Shown: positions 44,306-54,019 of the stretch, one piece after another
How positions within the stretch are numbered: position 1 is the first letter of the stretch
Layout: each line of letters opens with the position of its first letter
Assembly: GCA_023630215.1 (NCBI GenBank)
Contig: JALPRQ010000001.1
Location: forward strand, 1,798,001 to 1,862,000
DNA length: 64,000 bases
Direction: 5' to 3'
Origin: Rhodobacteraceae bacterium NBU2976
GTDB lineage: Bacteria; Pseudomonadota; Alphaproteobacteria; Rhodobacterales; Rhodobacteraceae
Translations under genes and position numbers: made by a program
Notes under the pieces: generated by a model
What the model saw: the letters and a program-made list of their open reading frames with translations, nothing else
Database searches by the model: none
What the model was told of the DNA's origin: nothing

Positions 44306-45310
44306 ATGGGACGTATCACGCTAGAAAAAGTGACCAAACGCTTCGGCGATGTCGAGGTGATCCCGCCGCTGGATCTGACAATCGAAGATGGCGAATTCGT
44401 TGTCTTTGTCGGCCCGTCGGGATGCGGAAAGTCAACGCTGCTTCGCCTGATTGCAGGGCTGGAAGATGTGTCCGGCGGAGAGATCCGCATCGACGGCACC
44501 GCGGCCACTTCCTTACCACCTGCCAAGCGCAGATTGGCGATGGTGTTTCAGTCATATGCGCTTTACCCGCATATGAGCGTGCGCAAAAATATCGCCTTTC
44601 CGCTACGCATGGCGAAGATGGATCAGGCCGAACAGGCGCGACGCGTCGAAGATGCGGCGCGGGTTTTAAACCTAACCGACTATCTGGATCGCCGTCCGGG
44701 GCAATTGTCCGGCGGTCAACGCCAGCGTGTTGCCATTGGCCGCGCCATCGTTCGAGAGCCCGCAGCCTTTTTGTTTGACGAACCCTTGTCCAACCTGGAC
44801 GCCGCGTTGCGTGTCGGCATGCGGTTGGAAATATCCGAACTGCACAAACGTCTGCAAACGACGATGATCTATGTGACGCATGATCAGGTCGAGGCGATGA
44901 CGATGGCCGACAAGATTGTCGTGTTACAGGCGGGCAAGATCGAACAAACCGGATCGCCGTTGGAGCTATATCGCAACCCCCAGAACAAGTTTGTGGCTGG
45001 ATTCATCGGATCGCCCAAGATGAATTTCCTGACTGGTGACGTCGCGCAAGCCATGGATGCACATACGATCGGTATTCGCCCAGAGCATCTGTCCTTGTCG
45101 ACAGACACAGGAATGTGGAAAGGGGTTGTAGGTGTTTCCGAACATCTGGGGTCAGACACATTTGTTCATGTTGATGTCGAAGGTCAGAGTGAACATCTGA
45201 CCGTGCGCGCAAATGGAGAGCTGGACCTGAAATACAAACAAACCGTGTATCTGACACCAATGGAGGCGCATATTCATCGCTTCGATGGCGACGACCTTCG
45301 TATCGCCTAA
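44306..45310 (+). CDS. smoK: Polyol ABC importer ATPase (SmoK/UgpC-like)
   Basis: A 334-residue CUT1 ATPase with Walker [11 protein letters not shown]-loop [15 protein letters not shown], signature [16 protein letters not shown], Walker [13 protein letters not shown] and switch His VTHDQVEAM, then a C-terminal TOBE domain ([11 protein letters not shown]). It powers the polyol importer. The gene sits between the second permease and the mannitol dehydrogenase, the order known for polyol operons of Rhodobacter. Confidence 0.92.
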   Translation: MGRITLEKVTKRFGDVEVIPPLDLTIEDGEFVVFVGPSGCGKSTLLRLIAGLEDVSGGEIRIDGTAATSLPPAKRRLAMVFQSYALYPHMSVRKNIAFPLRMAKMDQAEQARRVEDAARVLNLTDYLDRRPGQLSGGQRQRVAIGRAIVREPAAFLFDEPLSNLDAALRVGMRLEISELHKRLQTTMIYVTHDQVEAMTMADKIVVLQAGKIEQTGSPLELYRNPQNKFVAGFIGSPKMNFLTGDVAQAMDAHTIGIRPEHLSLSTDTGMWKGVVGVSEHLGSDTFVHVDVEGQSEHLTVRANGELDLKYKQTVYLTPMEAHIHRFDGDDLRIA

Positions 45311-45348
45311 AATATAACTCTTTGATCTGTGCCACGGAACCTGAAAAT

Positions 45349-46815
45349 ATGAAGCTGTCGCTGAGCAATCTACAGGCGTTACAAACCCATGCGGAAATCC
45401 CGCACTATAATCGTTCGAACCTGTCGGCGGGTATCCTTCATATTGGCGTGGGAAATTTTCATCGTGCCCATCAAGCCTGGTATCTTCATCGGTTGATGCA
45501 AGACGGGCGAGACCTCAACTGGGCCATCATAGGCGCGGGTGTGCGCGAGTCTGATGCCATCATGCGTGACAAGTTGATGCAACAGGATTACTTGACCACC
45601 CTGATCGAGCTGGACCCAAAGGGCACAAAGGCCGAAATCGTCGGGTCGATGATCAACTTTATTCCGGTGACCAACGGCCATGCCGATATGATCACGCAGA
45701 TGTCCAACCCGGATATTCGGATCGTCTCGCTAACCGTTACCGAGGGCGGATATTATATCGATCCCGTGACAAAGGGTTTTGATCGCAATGACGCTGGAAT
45801 TCAGCATGACATCGCGAATCCTGACAGGCCCAAAACGGTATTCGGCGCAATGGTCAACGCCCTGAAGATCAGACGGGCCAATGGTGCGGGACCGTTCACA
45901 GCGCAATCATGTGATAACCTTCAGGGGAACGGCAACATCCTGCGCCGGACTTTGGTGTCACTGGCCAATGAAACCGATGCCGACTTGGCAGACTGGATCG
46001 ATCAGCAGTGTAGTTTCCCCAATTCAATGGTCGACTGCATCGTGCCGGCAACCGGCCCAGAAGAACGCGCGTTGGTCGCCGGGCTTGGGATCGAAGATGC
46101 CGTGCCAGTCACACATGAAAACTTCCGCCAATGGGTTATCGAGGACCGGTTTTGTCAGGGCCGCCCCGCTTGGGAACAGGTGGGGGTGACCTTTACCGAC
46201 AATGTGCACACATATGAAGCGATGAAGATACGGATTCTGAATGGCGGACACCAGATCGTCGCAAATCCTGCCGAACTGCTGGGTCTGCACACCATTGCGG
46301 ATGCGATGGCGCATTCTGGGATCCGCAGTCTGTTCCGCCGAATTGCCGAAACCGAGATAGCCCCCCACGTCGCCGCCGTCCCTGACATGACACCACAAGA
46401 TTATGTTTCCTTGGTGGATCGTCGCTTTTCCAATCCGATGATCAAGGATACCGCCCGTCGTGTCGCGTTTGACGGGTCTTCGCGTCATCCGGGTTTTATA
46501 ATCCCGTCTATTCAGAATGGCTTATCCTCTGGCACGCCGATTGCCGGGCTGGCGCTTACATCAGCGTTCTGGGCACGCTATTGCCTGGGTTATCGCGAAA
46601 ATGGCGCACTGATAGAGGCCAACGACCCGCATTGGGACAGGTTGCAGGTGACCGCAAATCTGGCCAAGACGGATCCAACGCGATGGCTGACGGATAATCC
46701 GTTTTATGGAGAGATCGCCAAAAACGAGCGGTTCGCCACGGCATTTGTTTCCGCCTATCACACAATCGCTCAACATGGGGTCGAGGCAGCGATTTCTGCA
46801 TATTTATCCGCGTAA
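45349..46815 (+). CDS. mtlK: Mannitol 2-dehydrogenase, long-chain type
   Basis: NAD-dependent oxidation of mannitol to fructose, possibly also arabinitol or sorbitol. The 488-residue protein has the N-terminal nucleotide motif ILHIGVGNFHRAHQAWY, the family stretch DCIVPATGPEE, and the catalytic K-x4-N-x2-H in AMKIRILNGGHQIVANPAELLG. I chose ATG 45349 (MKLSLSNLQ), because the nine preceding residues lack a good ribosome site. It is the last gene of the operon; fructokinase and other downstream polyol genes are not present here. Confidence 0.92.
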   Translation: MKLSLSNLQALQTHAEIPHYNRSNLSAGILHIGVGNFHRAHQAWYLHRLMQDGRDLNWAIIGAGVRESDAIMRDKLMQQDYLTTLIELDPKGTKAEIVGSMINFIPVTNGHADMITQMSNPDIRIVSLTVTEGGYYIDPVTKGFDRNDAGIQHDIANPDRPKTVFGAMVNALKIRRANGAGPFTAQSCDNLQGNGNILRRTLVSLANETDADLADWIDQQCSFPNSMVDCIVPATGPEERALVAGLGIEDAVPVTHENFRQWVIEDRFCQGRPAWEQVGVTFTDNVHTYEAMKIRILNGGHQIVANPAELLGLHTIADAMAHSGIRSLFRRIAETEIAPHVAAVPDMTPQDYVSLVDRRFSNPMIKDTARRVAFDGSSRHPGFIIPSIQNGLSSGTPIAGLALTSAFWARYCLGYRENGALIEANDPHWDRLQVTANLAKTDPTRWLTDNPFYGEIAKNERFATAFVSAYHTIAQHGVEAAISAYLSA

Positions 46816-46834
46816 CTTTCCAGCGACCATCAGG

Positions 46835-47551
46835 CTATGGCACAATGAAATAGTCCGGATATTGCGCCATGATGTCATCCAGCCGGGAAATCGTCCCGGA
46901 CAGGTGCAGGCGCATGGCTTCGGTTGCCGCAATACGATCACCCGACATAATCGCGTCCAGAACCTTCTCGTGCAGGGTCACAACAGACGCGAGCTTCCCT
47001 TCGCTTGGCAGGTCAAGTGTCCGCAACCTCGCGATTTGATTGGTGCCCTCTTTCACAATTTGATGCAGTGCCACCTGACCCGCCGCATCAAACAGTTCGC
47101 GATGAAAATCCTCGTCCAGCTTGCGGAACATCCCGATCTGATCCAAATCGTCGACCAGCACTTTTTGCATACGCAAAATGGCAGCAACTTTTTTCATCGC
47201 GCTTTTGTCGACGAGTTGCGCCAGCGTGTTCACCACTTCGCATTCCAACGCAGTGCGCAAGAAATGTTCCTGCTTCATCTGCCGCGGATCCATATGACTG
47301 ACGACAGTTCGGGACTGGCGAAAGGTTTTAACAAGCCCGTCACGTTCCAAGCGTTGCAACGCTTCGCGCAAGGGCGAGGCGCTGACACCAAACAAATCGG
47401 CCAATTCGGGGCGCGACAGGCGTTCTCCCGGGGGAAGATCGAAGGTGATGATACGATGTCGCAGCGTTTCATAAATATGCGACGACGCAGGAAGATGAGG
47501 TGTTGTTTTTTCGAACCCAAGCCCGGAAATCTCTTCAACGATATTTTGCAT
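46835..47551 (-). CDS. GntR-family regulator with FCD domain
   Basis: A 238-residue transcription factor. The N-terminal winged helix (IYETLRHRIITFDLPPGERLSRPELADLFGVSASPLREALQRLERDGLV) is followed by an all-helical FadR C-terminal domain with the metal-binding histidines in DEDFHRELF and TLHEKVLDAI. I prefer ATG 47551, with AAGGA 8 bases upstream, over ATG 47560. It is last in the dctP-dctQ-dctM-gntR unit and is likely to regulate the divergent TRAP importer and sugar-acid genes in response to a sugar acid. Confidence 0.88.
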   Translation of the reverse strand: MQNIVEEISGLGFEKTTPHLPASSHIYETLRHRIITFDLPPGERLSRPELADLFGVSASPLREALQRLERDGLVKTFRQSRTVVSHMDPRQMKQEHFLRTALECEVVNTLAQLVDKSAMKKVAAILRMQKVLVDDLDQIGMFRKLDEDFHRELFDAAGQVALHQIVKEGTNQIARLRTLDLPSEGKLASVVTLHEKVLDAIMSGDRIAATEAMRLHLSGTISRLDDIMAQYPDYFIVP

Positions 47552-47562
47552 CTGACGCATCC

Positions 47563-48852
47563 TTATCGCCCCTTCATCAATATATCGGGTAGCGTAGTTG
47601 TCAGGGCTGGGACAAGGGTTAATACGGTAAAATAGAGGGCAAACGCGACAAAGAACGGTATTGCCGCTTTGGCATACGCACCGGACTTGACGTTTAATAT
47701 TCCGCAGACGGTAAACATGATCACACCAACCGGCGGGGTAAGTCCGCCCAAATTGATCAGAAGAACGATCAATATTCCCATATGAATCGGATCATACCCG
47801 GCGGCGATCAAAACCGGCATCACAATCGGTGTCACCAAAAGGATATTCGCCGCCCCTTCCAGAAACATGCCGGATACCACCAGAATAAGAACCACCAGAA
47901 ACAGGATCATCGCAGGATTCTCTGTCAGCGAGGTCACCATCTGGGTGATTTCCTGTGGTGCCCTTTCGATTGTCATGGCATAGCCCAGCACGCCTGCCAT
48001 CATGATCAGCAGCATGATCATACCCAGATCATGGATCGACTCGATCATCGCTTGGACCATGCGTTTGACCGACAGTTCGCGATAAACGAATACACCGATA
48101 AACAGCGCATAAAATACCAAGAAGGCGCCAGCTTCGGTTGCGGTAAAAATGCCAAACCGAAATCCGACAATCAGGATGATCGGGAACATCAACGCCCAGA
48201 TGCTTTCCTGAAAACTGGCACGCAGTTCACGAAATGACGGTGGCGTTTGCAGGTCGGCAACATAATCATGTTTCTTGGCAACGAACCAGGCGGCCAGCAT
48301 CAGGGTCAGTGTCAATAACGCGCCAGGAATTATCCCGGCAAGGAACAGGCGGCCAATGGACACTTCGTTAATGAACCCAAACAGGATCAAACCGATCGAG
48401 GGCGGAACCGTCGCCGTTATTATGGATCCAAAGGCCAGAACCGCTGCGATATTCGCGCGCGAATACCCTTGCTTCACCATCGAAGGACCAAGCAAACGGC
48501 TTTCCATCGAAGCATCCGCCACAGCCGATCCCGATATCCCCCCCATCATGAAGGACAGAACGATCGAGACTTGCGCCAACCCTCCCGCCATCCACCCGGT
48601 CAACAGGCGCGAGAATTTGATAAGCCGATCCGTGATCCCCGTGACATTCATCAAATTGCCCGCAAGGATAAAAAACGGCACGGCCAGCAACGGAAAGCTT
48701 TGCGTGGCGGCGACCATTTTCTGAATGGCAACCGTTGGGGGCATGGTATCCGTCAGGATGAATACCGGAATGGCAGACATGGCAAGGGCAAAGGCCACGG
48801 GTTGCCCAAGCACGAGAAAAAGTGCGAACAGCACAGCAATCAGGATAAGCAT
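47563..48852 (-). CDS. dctM: TRAP transporter large permease (DctM)
   Basis: A 429-residue membrane protein with about twelve helices, which carries the transport pathway of a sodium-driven TRAP importer. Recognisable DctM segments include FILAGNLMNVTGITDRLIKFSRLLTGWMAGGLAQ, MGGISGSAVADASMESRLLGP and GGLTPPVGVIMFTVCGI. It follows the small permease gene after 6 bases and precedes the GntR gene by 2 bases. The substrate, inferred from the neighbouring enzymes, is a sugar acid or lactone. Confidence 0.93.
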   Translation of the reverse strand: MLILIAVLFALFLVLGQPVAFALAMSAIPVFILTDTMPPTVAIQKMVAATQSFPLLAVPFFILAGNLMNVTGITDRLIKFSRLLTGWMAGGLAQVSIVLSFMMGGISGSAVADASMESRLLGPSMVKQGYSRANIAAVLAFGSIITATVPPSIGLILFGFINEVSIGRLFLAGIIPGALLTLTLMLAAWFVAKKHDYVADLQTPPSFRELRASFQESIWALMFPIILIVGFRFGIFTATEAGAFLVFYALFIGVFVYRELSVKRMVQAMIESIHDLGMIMLLIMMAGVLGYAMTIERAPQEITQMVTSLTENPAMILFLVVLILVVSGMFLEGAANILLVTPIVMPVLIAAGYDPIHMGILIVLLINLGGLTPPVGVIMFTVCGILNVKSGAYAKAAIPFFVAFALYFTVLTLVPALTTTLPDILMKGR

Positions 48853-48858
48853 ATCAGT

Positions 48859-49338
48859 TTAGGTCCGTGGTAAATACGCCCGCCGGAATGTGGCGAACGT
48901 TTGCATGATCATGGTGCGCAGCAGCAAGGCGAAACCAACCACCATAGAAGCGTGATAATAAGAGGCGCTCATTTGCGTCGCCCCGACCAGTCGCGGTCGC
49001 ATAAGAATGGCGTTTTCCACCGCGTAGGTCAGCAAAAAGCCCAACAGAACGATCAAAACGAAGCGATTGAAAAGCTCCAACCAAACCTTTTGCACATCGC
49101 TTAATTTATCCGACAGCACGGACAGTCCAAAGTGCCGCTCGTGCTGCATAGCCAAATCGGCGGCCATAATGCACAACCAGACAAAACACAACTGCGACAC
49201 TTCGATGGACCAGATAATCGGATGATTCAGCCCCCGAGAAAGGGACGCGATCGCCACCAAGATGACGATCGCGGAGAGAAGAAGAACGGCACAGACAGTT
49301 TCGACCTGACGAAATCTGACGCCAATTGTCCAAAACAT
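48859..49338 (-). CDS. dctQ: TRAP transporter small permease (DctQ)
   Basis: A 159-residue protein with four membrane helices, which forms the membrane complex with DctM. The motif IIWSIEVSQLCFVWLCIMAADLAMQHERHFGLSVL is characteristic of DctQ (helix 2, then the conserved charged loop). It lies 22 bases after the binding protein gene, with no hairpin between them, and 6 bases before dctM. Confidence 0.9.
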   Translation of the reverse strand: MFWTIGVRFRQVETVCAVLLLSAIVILVAIASLSRGLNHPIIWSIEVSQLCFVWLCIMAADLAMQHERHFGLSVLSDKLSDVQKVWLELFNRFVLIVLLGFLLTYAVENAILMRPRLVGATQMSASYYHASMVVGFALLLRTMIMQTFATFRRAYLPRT

Positions 49339-49360
49339 ACTGCGCCCCTCCTCTTACCTG

Positions 49361-50338
49361 TTATTCGGCCAAAACCGCGCGAACGATGTCAGCCTCTTCA
49401 ACAAGATCGAGCATCTCGTAAACGCCGGCGACAGCGTCTTTGAACGGCGCCAGATCGACCTCGCTGATCGTCACACCTGATGCGGCAACATTCTGCAATG
49501 CTTCCTCACCCAGTTCGATGGTCAGAGCCGAGGCATAACGACCATTTTCAACGGCCAACTGGCGCACGATGGCTTTGTTCTCATCTGACAATTCGTTCCA
49601 GCTTTCTGCCGACACAACGAGCGCCGTCACCAGCTGAATATGACCGGTCAGTGTGACATGTTCGATCACCTCGTAAAGCTTTGCGCCCCAGATCGCGGTT
49701 GGCTGCGCCTCGGCGGCATCGATTGTGCCAAGTTGCAGAGCGGAATATACCTCACCCCAGGCAATGGGGGTTGGTTCGGCACCCATGGCGCGAATGGTTT
49801 CGATCCAGACAGGCGCTCCAATTGTGCGCATACGAATCCCGGCCAAGTCGGCGGGGCTGGAGACGGGCACCTGCGTCAGGGCATGGCGTGCGCCCTGATA
49901 CCAATTCGATGCCAGCATGACCAAACCGGCTTCGGCTTCGAGCTGATCACCCCACGCAAGATATTGATCAGACCCGGCAAATTTGTCGGCCTGATCATAA
50001 GTATCAAACAGGAACGGTGCGGACATAATTGCCAAAGACGGAACGAACGACGACAGTCTTGCCACGTCCGTCACGGTGCCAACATTTGCCCCGGCACGCG
50101 CCTGGTCGATCATTTCGGTGGTGTCCCCCAATTGGCTGTTGTGAAATACTTCGACAACAACCTCTCCACCTGTGGCTTCGGCAACTTCTGCTGCAAATTT
50201 ATCCAGCCCCTGCCCCATCGGGTCGTCAGGCGCCAGCACGGTTCCAATCCGCAACGTGGTTTCCGCGCTAAGCGGCGTGGTCAGCATAAGCCCTGCGGTA
50301 ACAGCAGCAAGCAATGCTTTCGTGTTCAAGATGTTCAT
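49361..50338 (-). CDS. dctP: TRAP transporter periplasmic binding protein (DctP)
   Basis: Periplasmic receptor of the TRAP importer. The 325-residue precursor starts at ATG 50338 with a GGGAGGAC site; a longer frame to 50389 would cross the divergent promoter. The signal peptide ends TPLSA, before ETTLRIG. The DctP signature appears in GIRMRTIGAPVWIETIRAMGAEPTPIAWGEVYSALQLGTIDAAE, where the conserved Arg (IRMRT) binds the substrate carboxylate. The ligand is thus an organic acid, probably a sugar acid. Confidence 0.92.
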   Translation of the reverse strand: MNILNTKALLAAVTAGLMLTTPLSAETTLRIGTVLAPDDPMGQGLDKFAAEVAEATGGEVVVEVFHNSQLGDTTEMIDQARAGANVGTVTDVARLSSFVPSLAIMSAPFLFDTYDQADKFAGSDQYLAWGDQLEAEAGLVMLASNWYQGARHALTQVPVSSPADLAGIRMRTIGAPVWIETIRAMGAEPTPIAWGEVYSALQLGTIDAAEAQPTAIWGAKLYEVIEHVTLTGHIQLVTALVVSAESWNELSDENKAIVRQLAVENGRYASALTIELGEEALQNVAASGVTISEVDLAPFKDAVAGVYEMLDLVEEADIVRAVLAE

Positions 50339-50357
50339 TATGTCCTCCCCATATGGC

Positions 50358-50411
50358 TGCAACCTCTTAAATTGATATATTAGTTGCACTACTCTATTAA
50401 TTTTGCAACCT
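50358..50411. promoter_or_regulatory. Divergent dctP / lactonase control region with repeats
   Basis: The 130-base gap holds TGCAACCT twice in direct orientation (50358-50365 and 50404-50411) and GTTGCA (50383-50388) in inverted orientation to both. A 16-bp imperfect palindrome AATTGATATATTAGTT (50370-50385, 12 of 16 positions symmetric) resembles GntR/FadR-type operators and overlaps the AT-rich promoter zone. These are candidate sites for the GntR regulator of the same locus. Confidence 0.45.
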
Positions 50412-50468
50412 ATACCCTGTCAACCCGAAAGACTATCAAGACAGGAATAACCGCCGTAGGGACGAGAG

Positions 50469-51305
50469 ATGACAACAGTGACCTCAGATTCTCAAACCAC
50501 CTTCAAACCGCTATCTCGTGTTCAGGCAAAGCTGGGCGAAAGCCCCGTTTGGTCCGCAACTCATCAGGCAATATGGTGGGTTGATATTCTGGGCCAGAAG
50601 CTGCTGGCGACACGCCTCGATGGCACCACCGATGTTTGGGGCACCCCGGAATTGCCCGGATTCGTTCACGTCGTAAAAGACGATATCTATGTTGGGATGT
50701 GCAGCGGAATCTTTCGCTTTGACCTGAAGAACGCCACTTTTGAGCGTCTCGCCACACAAGCTGATCCTTTGAAGCGGTTCAATGATGCGTGTCACTATGA
50801 CGAACGCTACATTTTCGCGGGCACGATGGATTTGAAAAATGCCACTGACGACGGGTGTCTGTATCGGTTCGATTTGGTTACACATGAGCTGATCCCGGTA
50901 ATGTCCGGATTTCACACAATCAATGGACTGGCGCGCCAACCCGAAAAGGACTGCCTGTTCTTGTCTGATTCTCATCCTTTGGTGCAAAAAGTCTGGACCT
51001 GCGATGTCGATCGTGACGGTAATTTGCATAACCGCCAAGAATTCGCCGATTTCACCCACCGCAAAGGACGGCCAGATGGCGCGTGTTTCGATCTCGACGG
51101 GCGCTATTGGATAGCCGGTGTTGGTGGCGGCGAGATTTATAGCTTCACCCCTGACGGATCAAACTGCGACACCTATCAAGTTCCGCTTGCATCCCCGACA
51201 AAACCTCTGATCCTTTCCGAAGATGGCAGATATGAGTTCGCCTTAACTTCAATTGCCGATAAACAGGATGGGGGCCGCTTGGCCCTTTGGTATCCCGACA
51301 TCTAA
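50469..51305 (+). CDS. SMP-30/gluconolactonase-family sugar lactonase
   Basis: A 278-residue six-bladed beta-propeller enzyme that hydrolyses aldonolactones to aldonic acids. Metal-site motifs are visible: LGESPVW (Glu near residue 24), RFNDACHYDERYIFAGTMD (Asn and Asp, around residue 100) and GRPDGACFDLDGRYWIA (Asp near residue 200). No signal peptide, so cytoplasmic. It heads a three-gene unit with a sugar-acid dehydratase and an RraA-like protein, divergent from the TRAP importer. The specific sugar is not known. Confidence 0.88.
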   Translation: MTTVTSDSQTTFKPLSRVQAKLGESPVWSATHQAIWWVDILGQKLLATRLDGTTDVWGTPELPGFVHVVKDDIYVGMCSGIFRFDLKNATFERLATQADPLKRFNDACHYDERYIFAGTMDLKNATDDGCLYRFDLVTHELIPVMSGFHTINGLARQPEKDCLFLSDSHPLVQKVWTCDVDRDGNLHNRQEFADFTHRKGRPDGACFDLDGRYWIAGVGGGEIYSFTPDGSNCDTYQVPLASPTKPLILSEDGRYEFALTSIADKQDGGRLALWYPDI

Positions 51306-51330
51306 GACAACTGTATTTGGACTTTACTTC

Positions 51331-53061
51331 ATGAAAAAAACACCTGCCGAGCTTCGTTCCGCACGTTGGTTTGCCCCAGACGATCTGCGCAGTTTTGGTC
51401 ACCGCTCACGAATGATGCAGCTTGGCTATGCCGAAGAGGAGTTTCGGGACAAGCCAATTATAGGTATTCTGAACACATGGTCTGAATTGAACACTTGCCA
51501 CGCGCATTTTCGCGAGCGGGTACAGGACGTGAAACGCGGTGTCGCCCAAGCCGGCGGATTTGGCGTCGAGATGCCGTCGCTTTCTGTAGACGAGAGCTTC
51601 ACCAAACCCACCTCTATGCTTTATCGCAACTTACTGGCGATGGAGACCGAGGAGATGATCCGCTCTCACCCATTGGATGGGGTCGTGTTGATGGGCGGTT
51701 GTGACAAGACCACGCCGGGTCTGGTGATGGGGGCGATATCGGCCGGGATCCCGATGATCTATCTTCCCGCGGGTCCCATGCTGCGCGGAAATTTCGCGGG
51801 AAAAATATTGGGCTCGGGCTCGGATGCCTGGAAATATTGGGACGAACGTCGCGCGGGCAACGTATCGGACGCCGAGTGGTTGGGGGTTCAAGGGGGGATC
51901 GCCCGTTCGGCGGGGACATGCATGACGATGGGCACCGCCTCGACAATGACGGCGATTACCGACGCAATGGGCCTGACCCTACCCGGCGCCTCATCCATTC
52001 CAGCGGTCGATTCTGAACATCAACGTATGTCATCCACTTGTGGTCGGCGCATCGTCGAAATGGTGTGGGAGGATATGACTCCCGACCGCATAATTACCGC
52101 CAATTCCTGTCAAAACGCGGCGATTGTTGCGATGGCGTTGGGATGTTCAACCAATGCCGTGGTGCATCTGATTGCCATCGCGCGTCGTGCCGGGATCAAT
52201 TTGACGCTGGATGATCTGGATGCTTTGGGACGAACAACCCCCCTGCTCGCAAATGTGCGCCCGGTTGGCAATGATTATTTGATGGAGGATTTCTATTATG
52301 CTGGCGGTTTGCGCGCCTTGATGGCGCAACTTGTGGATCGACTTCATACCGATTGCCTTACTGTCACCGGACAGACACTTGGTGAAAACCTTTCCGGCGC
52401 AACTGTCTATAATGCCGACGTGATCCGCCCGCTGGAAAATCCCGTCTATCGCGAAGGGTCATTGGCTGTTTTGCGCGGCAATCTTTGCCCGGATGGCGCG
52501 GTTATCAAACCGGCGGCATGTGATCCCAAATTCCACCAGCATACCGGCCCTGCGCTGGTTTTTGACAGCTACCCGGAAATGAAGGCCGCCATCGATGATG
52601 AAGATCTGGACGTAACACCTGATCATGTGATGGTGCTGCGCAATGCGGGACCGCTGGGTGGACCGGGATTCCCGGAATGGGGCATGCTGCCAATGCCCAA
52701 AGCGCTAATCAAACAGGGGTATCGCGACATGCTGCGTATTTCTGATGCGCGCATGTCGGGAACATCTTACGGGGCTTGTGTGCTTCATGTCAGTCCCGAA
52801 AGTTATGTCGGTGGCCCCTTGGCCTTGTTGCGCACGGGGGACCTTGTGAAGCTGGATTTGGCCAATCGCACACTTGATATGCTTGTGACCGACGCCGTGC
52901 TAAGCAAACGTCGCGAAACCCTGCCCCCACCTGAACCGCGGTTCGAGCGTGGCTATGGATACATATTCTCGAAACATGTCACCCAGGCTGACAAAGGGTG
53001 TGATTTTGATTTTCTGGAAACCAGCTTTGGTCGCCCAATCGGCGAACCGGATATCTTTTGA
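51331..53061 (+). CDS. IlvD/Edd-family sugar-acid dehydratase (L-arabinonate dehydratase-like)
   Basis: Dehydrates an aldonic acid to a 2-keto-3-deoxy acid using a 2Fe-2S cluster and Mg. The 576-residue protein has cysteines at 56 (ELNTCHAHF), 124 (MGGCDKTTPG) and 197 (SAGTCMTMG), the three cluster ligands with the spacing I recall for L-arabinonate dehydratase. The opening ELRSARWFAPDDLRSFGHRSR is typical of that pentonate-dehydratase branch and unlike true IlvD. ATG 51331 follows the lactonase gene by 25 bases; the longer frame to 51253 overlaps it. Confidence 0.88.
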   Translation: MKKTPAELRSARWFAPDDLRSFGHRSRMMQLGYAEEEFRDKPIIGILNTWSELNTCHAHFRERVQDVKRGVAQAGGFGVEMPSLSVDESFTKPTSMLYRNLLAMETEEMIRSHPLDGVVLMGGCDKTTPGLVMGAISAGIPMIYLPAGPMLRGNFAGKILGSGSDAWKYWDERRAGNVSDAEWLGVQGGIARSAGTCMTMGTASTMTAITDAMGLTLPGASSIPAVDSEHQRMSSTCGRRIVEMVWEDMTPDRIITANSCQNAAIVAMALGCSTNAVVHLIAIARRAGINLTLDDLDALGRTTPLLANVRPVGNDYLMEDFYYAGGLRALMAQLVDRLHTDCLTVTGQTLGENLSGATVYNADVIRPLENPVYREGSLAVLRGNLCPDGAVIKPAACDPKFHQHTGPALVFDSYPEMKAAIDDEDLDVTPDHVMVLRNAGPLGGPGFPEWGMLPMPKALIKQGYRDMLRISDARMSGTSYGACVLHVSPESYVGGPLALLRTGDLVKLDLANRTLDMLVTDAVLSKRRETLPPPEPRFERGYGYIFSKHVTQADKGCDFDFLETSFGRPIGEPDIF

Positions 53062-53069
53062 GGGAACAA

Positions 53070-53795
53070 ATGACAGACTATACGCTTTCCACCGAAACCC
53101 GCACGAAATTCAAAGCGATATCTACTGCGTCGATTGCGACGGCCTTGTTCAAACGCGGACTTCGTAACCAATATATTCAAAATGTCGCGCCGTGCGGACA
53201 GCTTTCTGAAAACATGGTTGGTCAGGCCTTTACCTTGCGCTATATCCCGGCACGCGAAGATCGAAACCAGATAACCGTATTTCGCAATCCCGACCATCCT
53301 CAACGTGCGGCGATCGAGCAATGTCCCGAAGGCTGGGTGTTGGTAATGGATAGCCGTCAGGATGCGCGCGCCGCAACGGCGGGATCAATCTTGGTGACAC
53401 GTCTGGCCATGCGCGGCGGGGCGGGCATCGTGTCAGATGGTGGATTTCGCGATGTCGCCGGCATAGCCGCGCTAGACATGCCCGCCTATTGCGCAAAACC
53501 TTCGGCCCCGACAAATCTGACCTTGCATGAGGCCATCGATATTAATGTTCCCATTGCCTGCGGTGACGTCGCCGTCTTTCCCGGTGACCTGCTGGTTGGT
53601 GACAATGATGGTGTGATGGTCATTCCTGCCGAACTCGTCGAAGAAATCGCCGAAGAATGTGCCAGAATGGAAGATTATGAGGCGTTTGTCCTAGAACAAG
53701 TTCTGGCTGGCGAAACAATCATTGGGCTCTATCCTGCGACCAAAGACGAGAATCTAGAGAAGTACGAGCGCTGGCGCCAAGAACGTGGAAAGTGA
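53070..53795 (+). CDS. RraA-family protein, putative class II pyruvate aldolase
   Basis: A 241-residue RraA-like protein. The motif RGGAGIVSDGGFRDVAGI carries Arg127 and Asp128, the R-D pair that binds substrate and metal in HMG/CHA aldolases of this fold; AATAGSILVTRL supplies the upstream glycine part. Because the preceding genes would make a 2-keto-3-deoxy acid and no standard KDG aldolase is present, it may cleave that product to pyruvate and an aldehyde. ATG 53070 has a GAGGGAAC site. It starts 8 bases after the dehydratase stop. The C-terminal coiled extension (EKYERWRQERGK) is polar. Confidence 0.8.
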   Translation: MTDYTLSTETRTKFKAISTASIATALFKRGLRNQYIQNVAPCGQLSENMVGQAFTLRYIPAREDRNQITVFRNPDHPQRAAIEQCPEGWVLVMDSRQDARAATAGSILVTRLAMRGGAGIVSDGGFRDVAGIAALDMPAYCAKPSAPTNLTLHEAIDINVPIACGDVAVFPGDLLVGDNDGVMVIPAELVEEIAEECARMEDYEAFVLEQVLAGETIIGLYPATKDENLEKYERWRQERGK

Positions 53796-54019
53796 TCACC
53801 TTAGCCGTCACAAGGTCGGTATCCGCCGCCCGCCCCATATTGACGCGTGTTGTGCAAGTGAAAATCGATGACATCGCGTCCGCGAAACCACTGCATTTAA
53901 GATAATTGCCAACTGGCAACTGGTCACCGGCCCGGTTGTTAGCGCCACGACACAAGCCAAATGGCGCTTGATCACCAATCCCTTCGCGGCACCGACACAA
54001 GTCACAACTGTGGGGTGCG
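53796..54019. other. Spacer between convergent units, no gene recognised
   Basis: The gap of 224 bases between the RraA-like gene and the peptidase/propeller gene holds no convincing gene. A plus-strand frame is open from about 53890 into the next gene, without a start codon or a recognised sequence. The palindrome TTGCCAACTGGCAA at about 53907-53920 is the only clear symmetric element. No T-run hairpin was seen. Confidence 0.4.
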
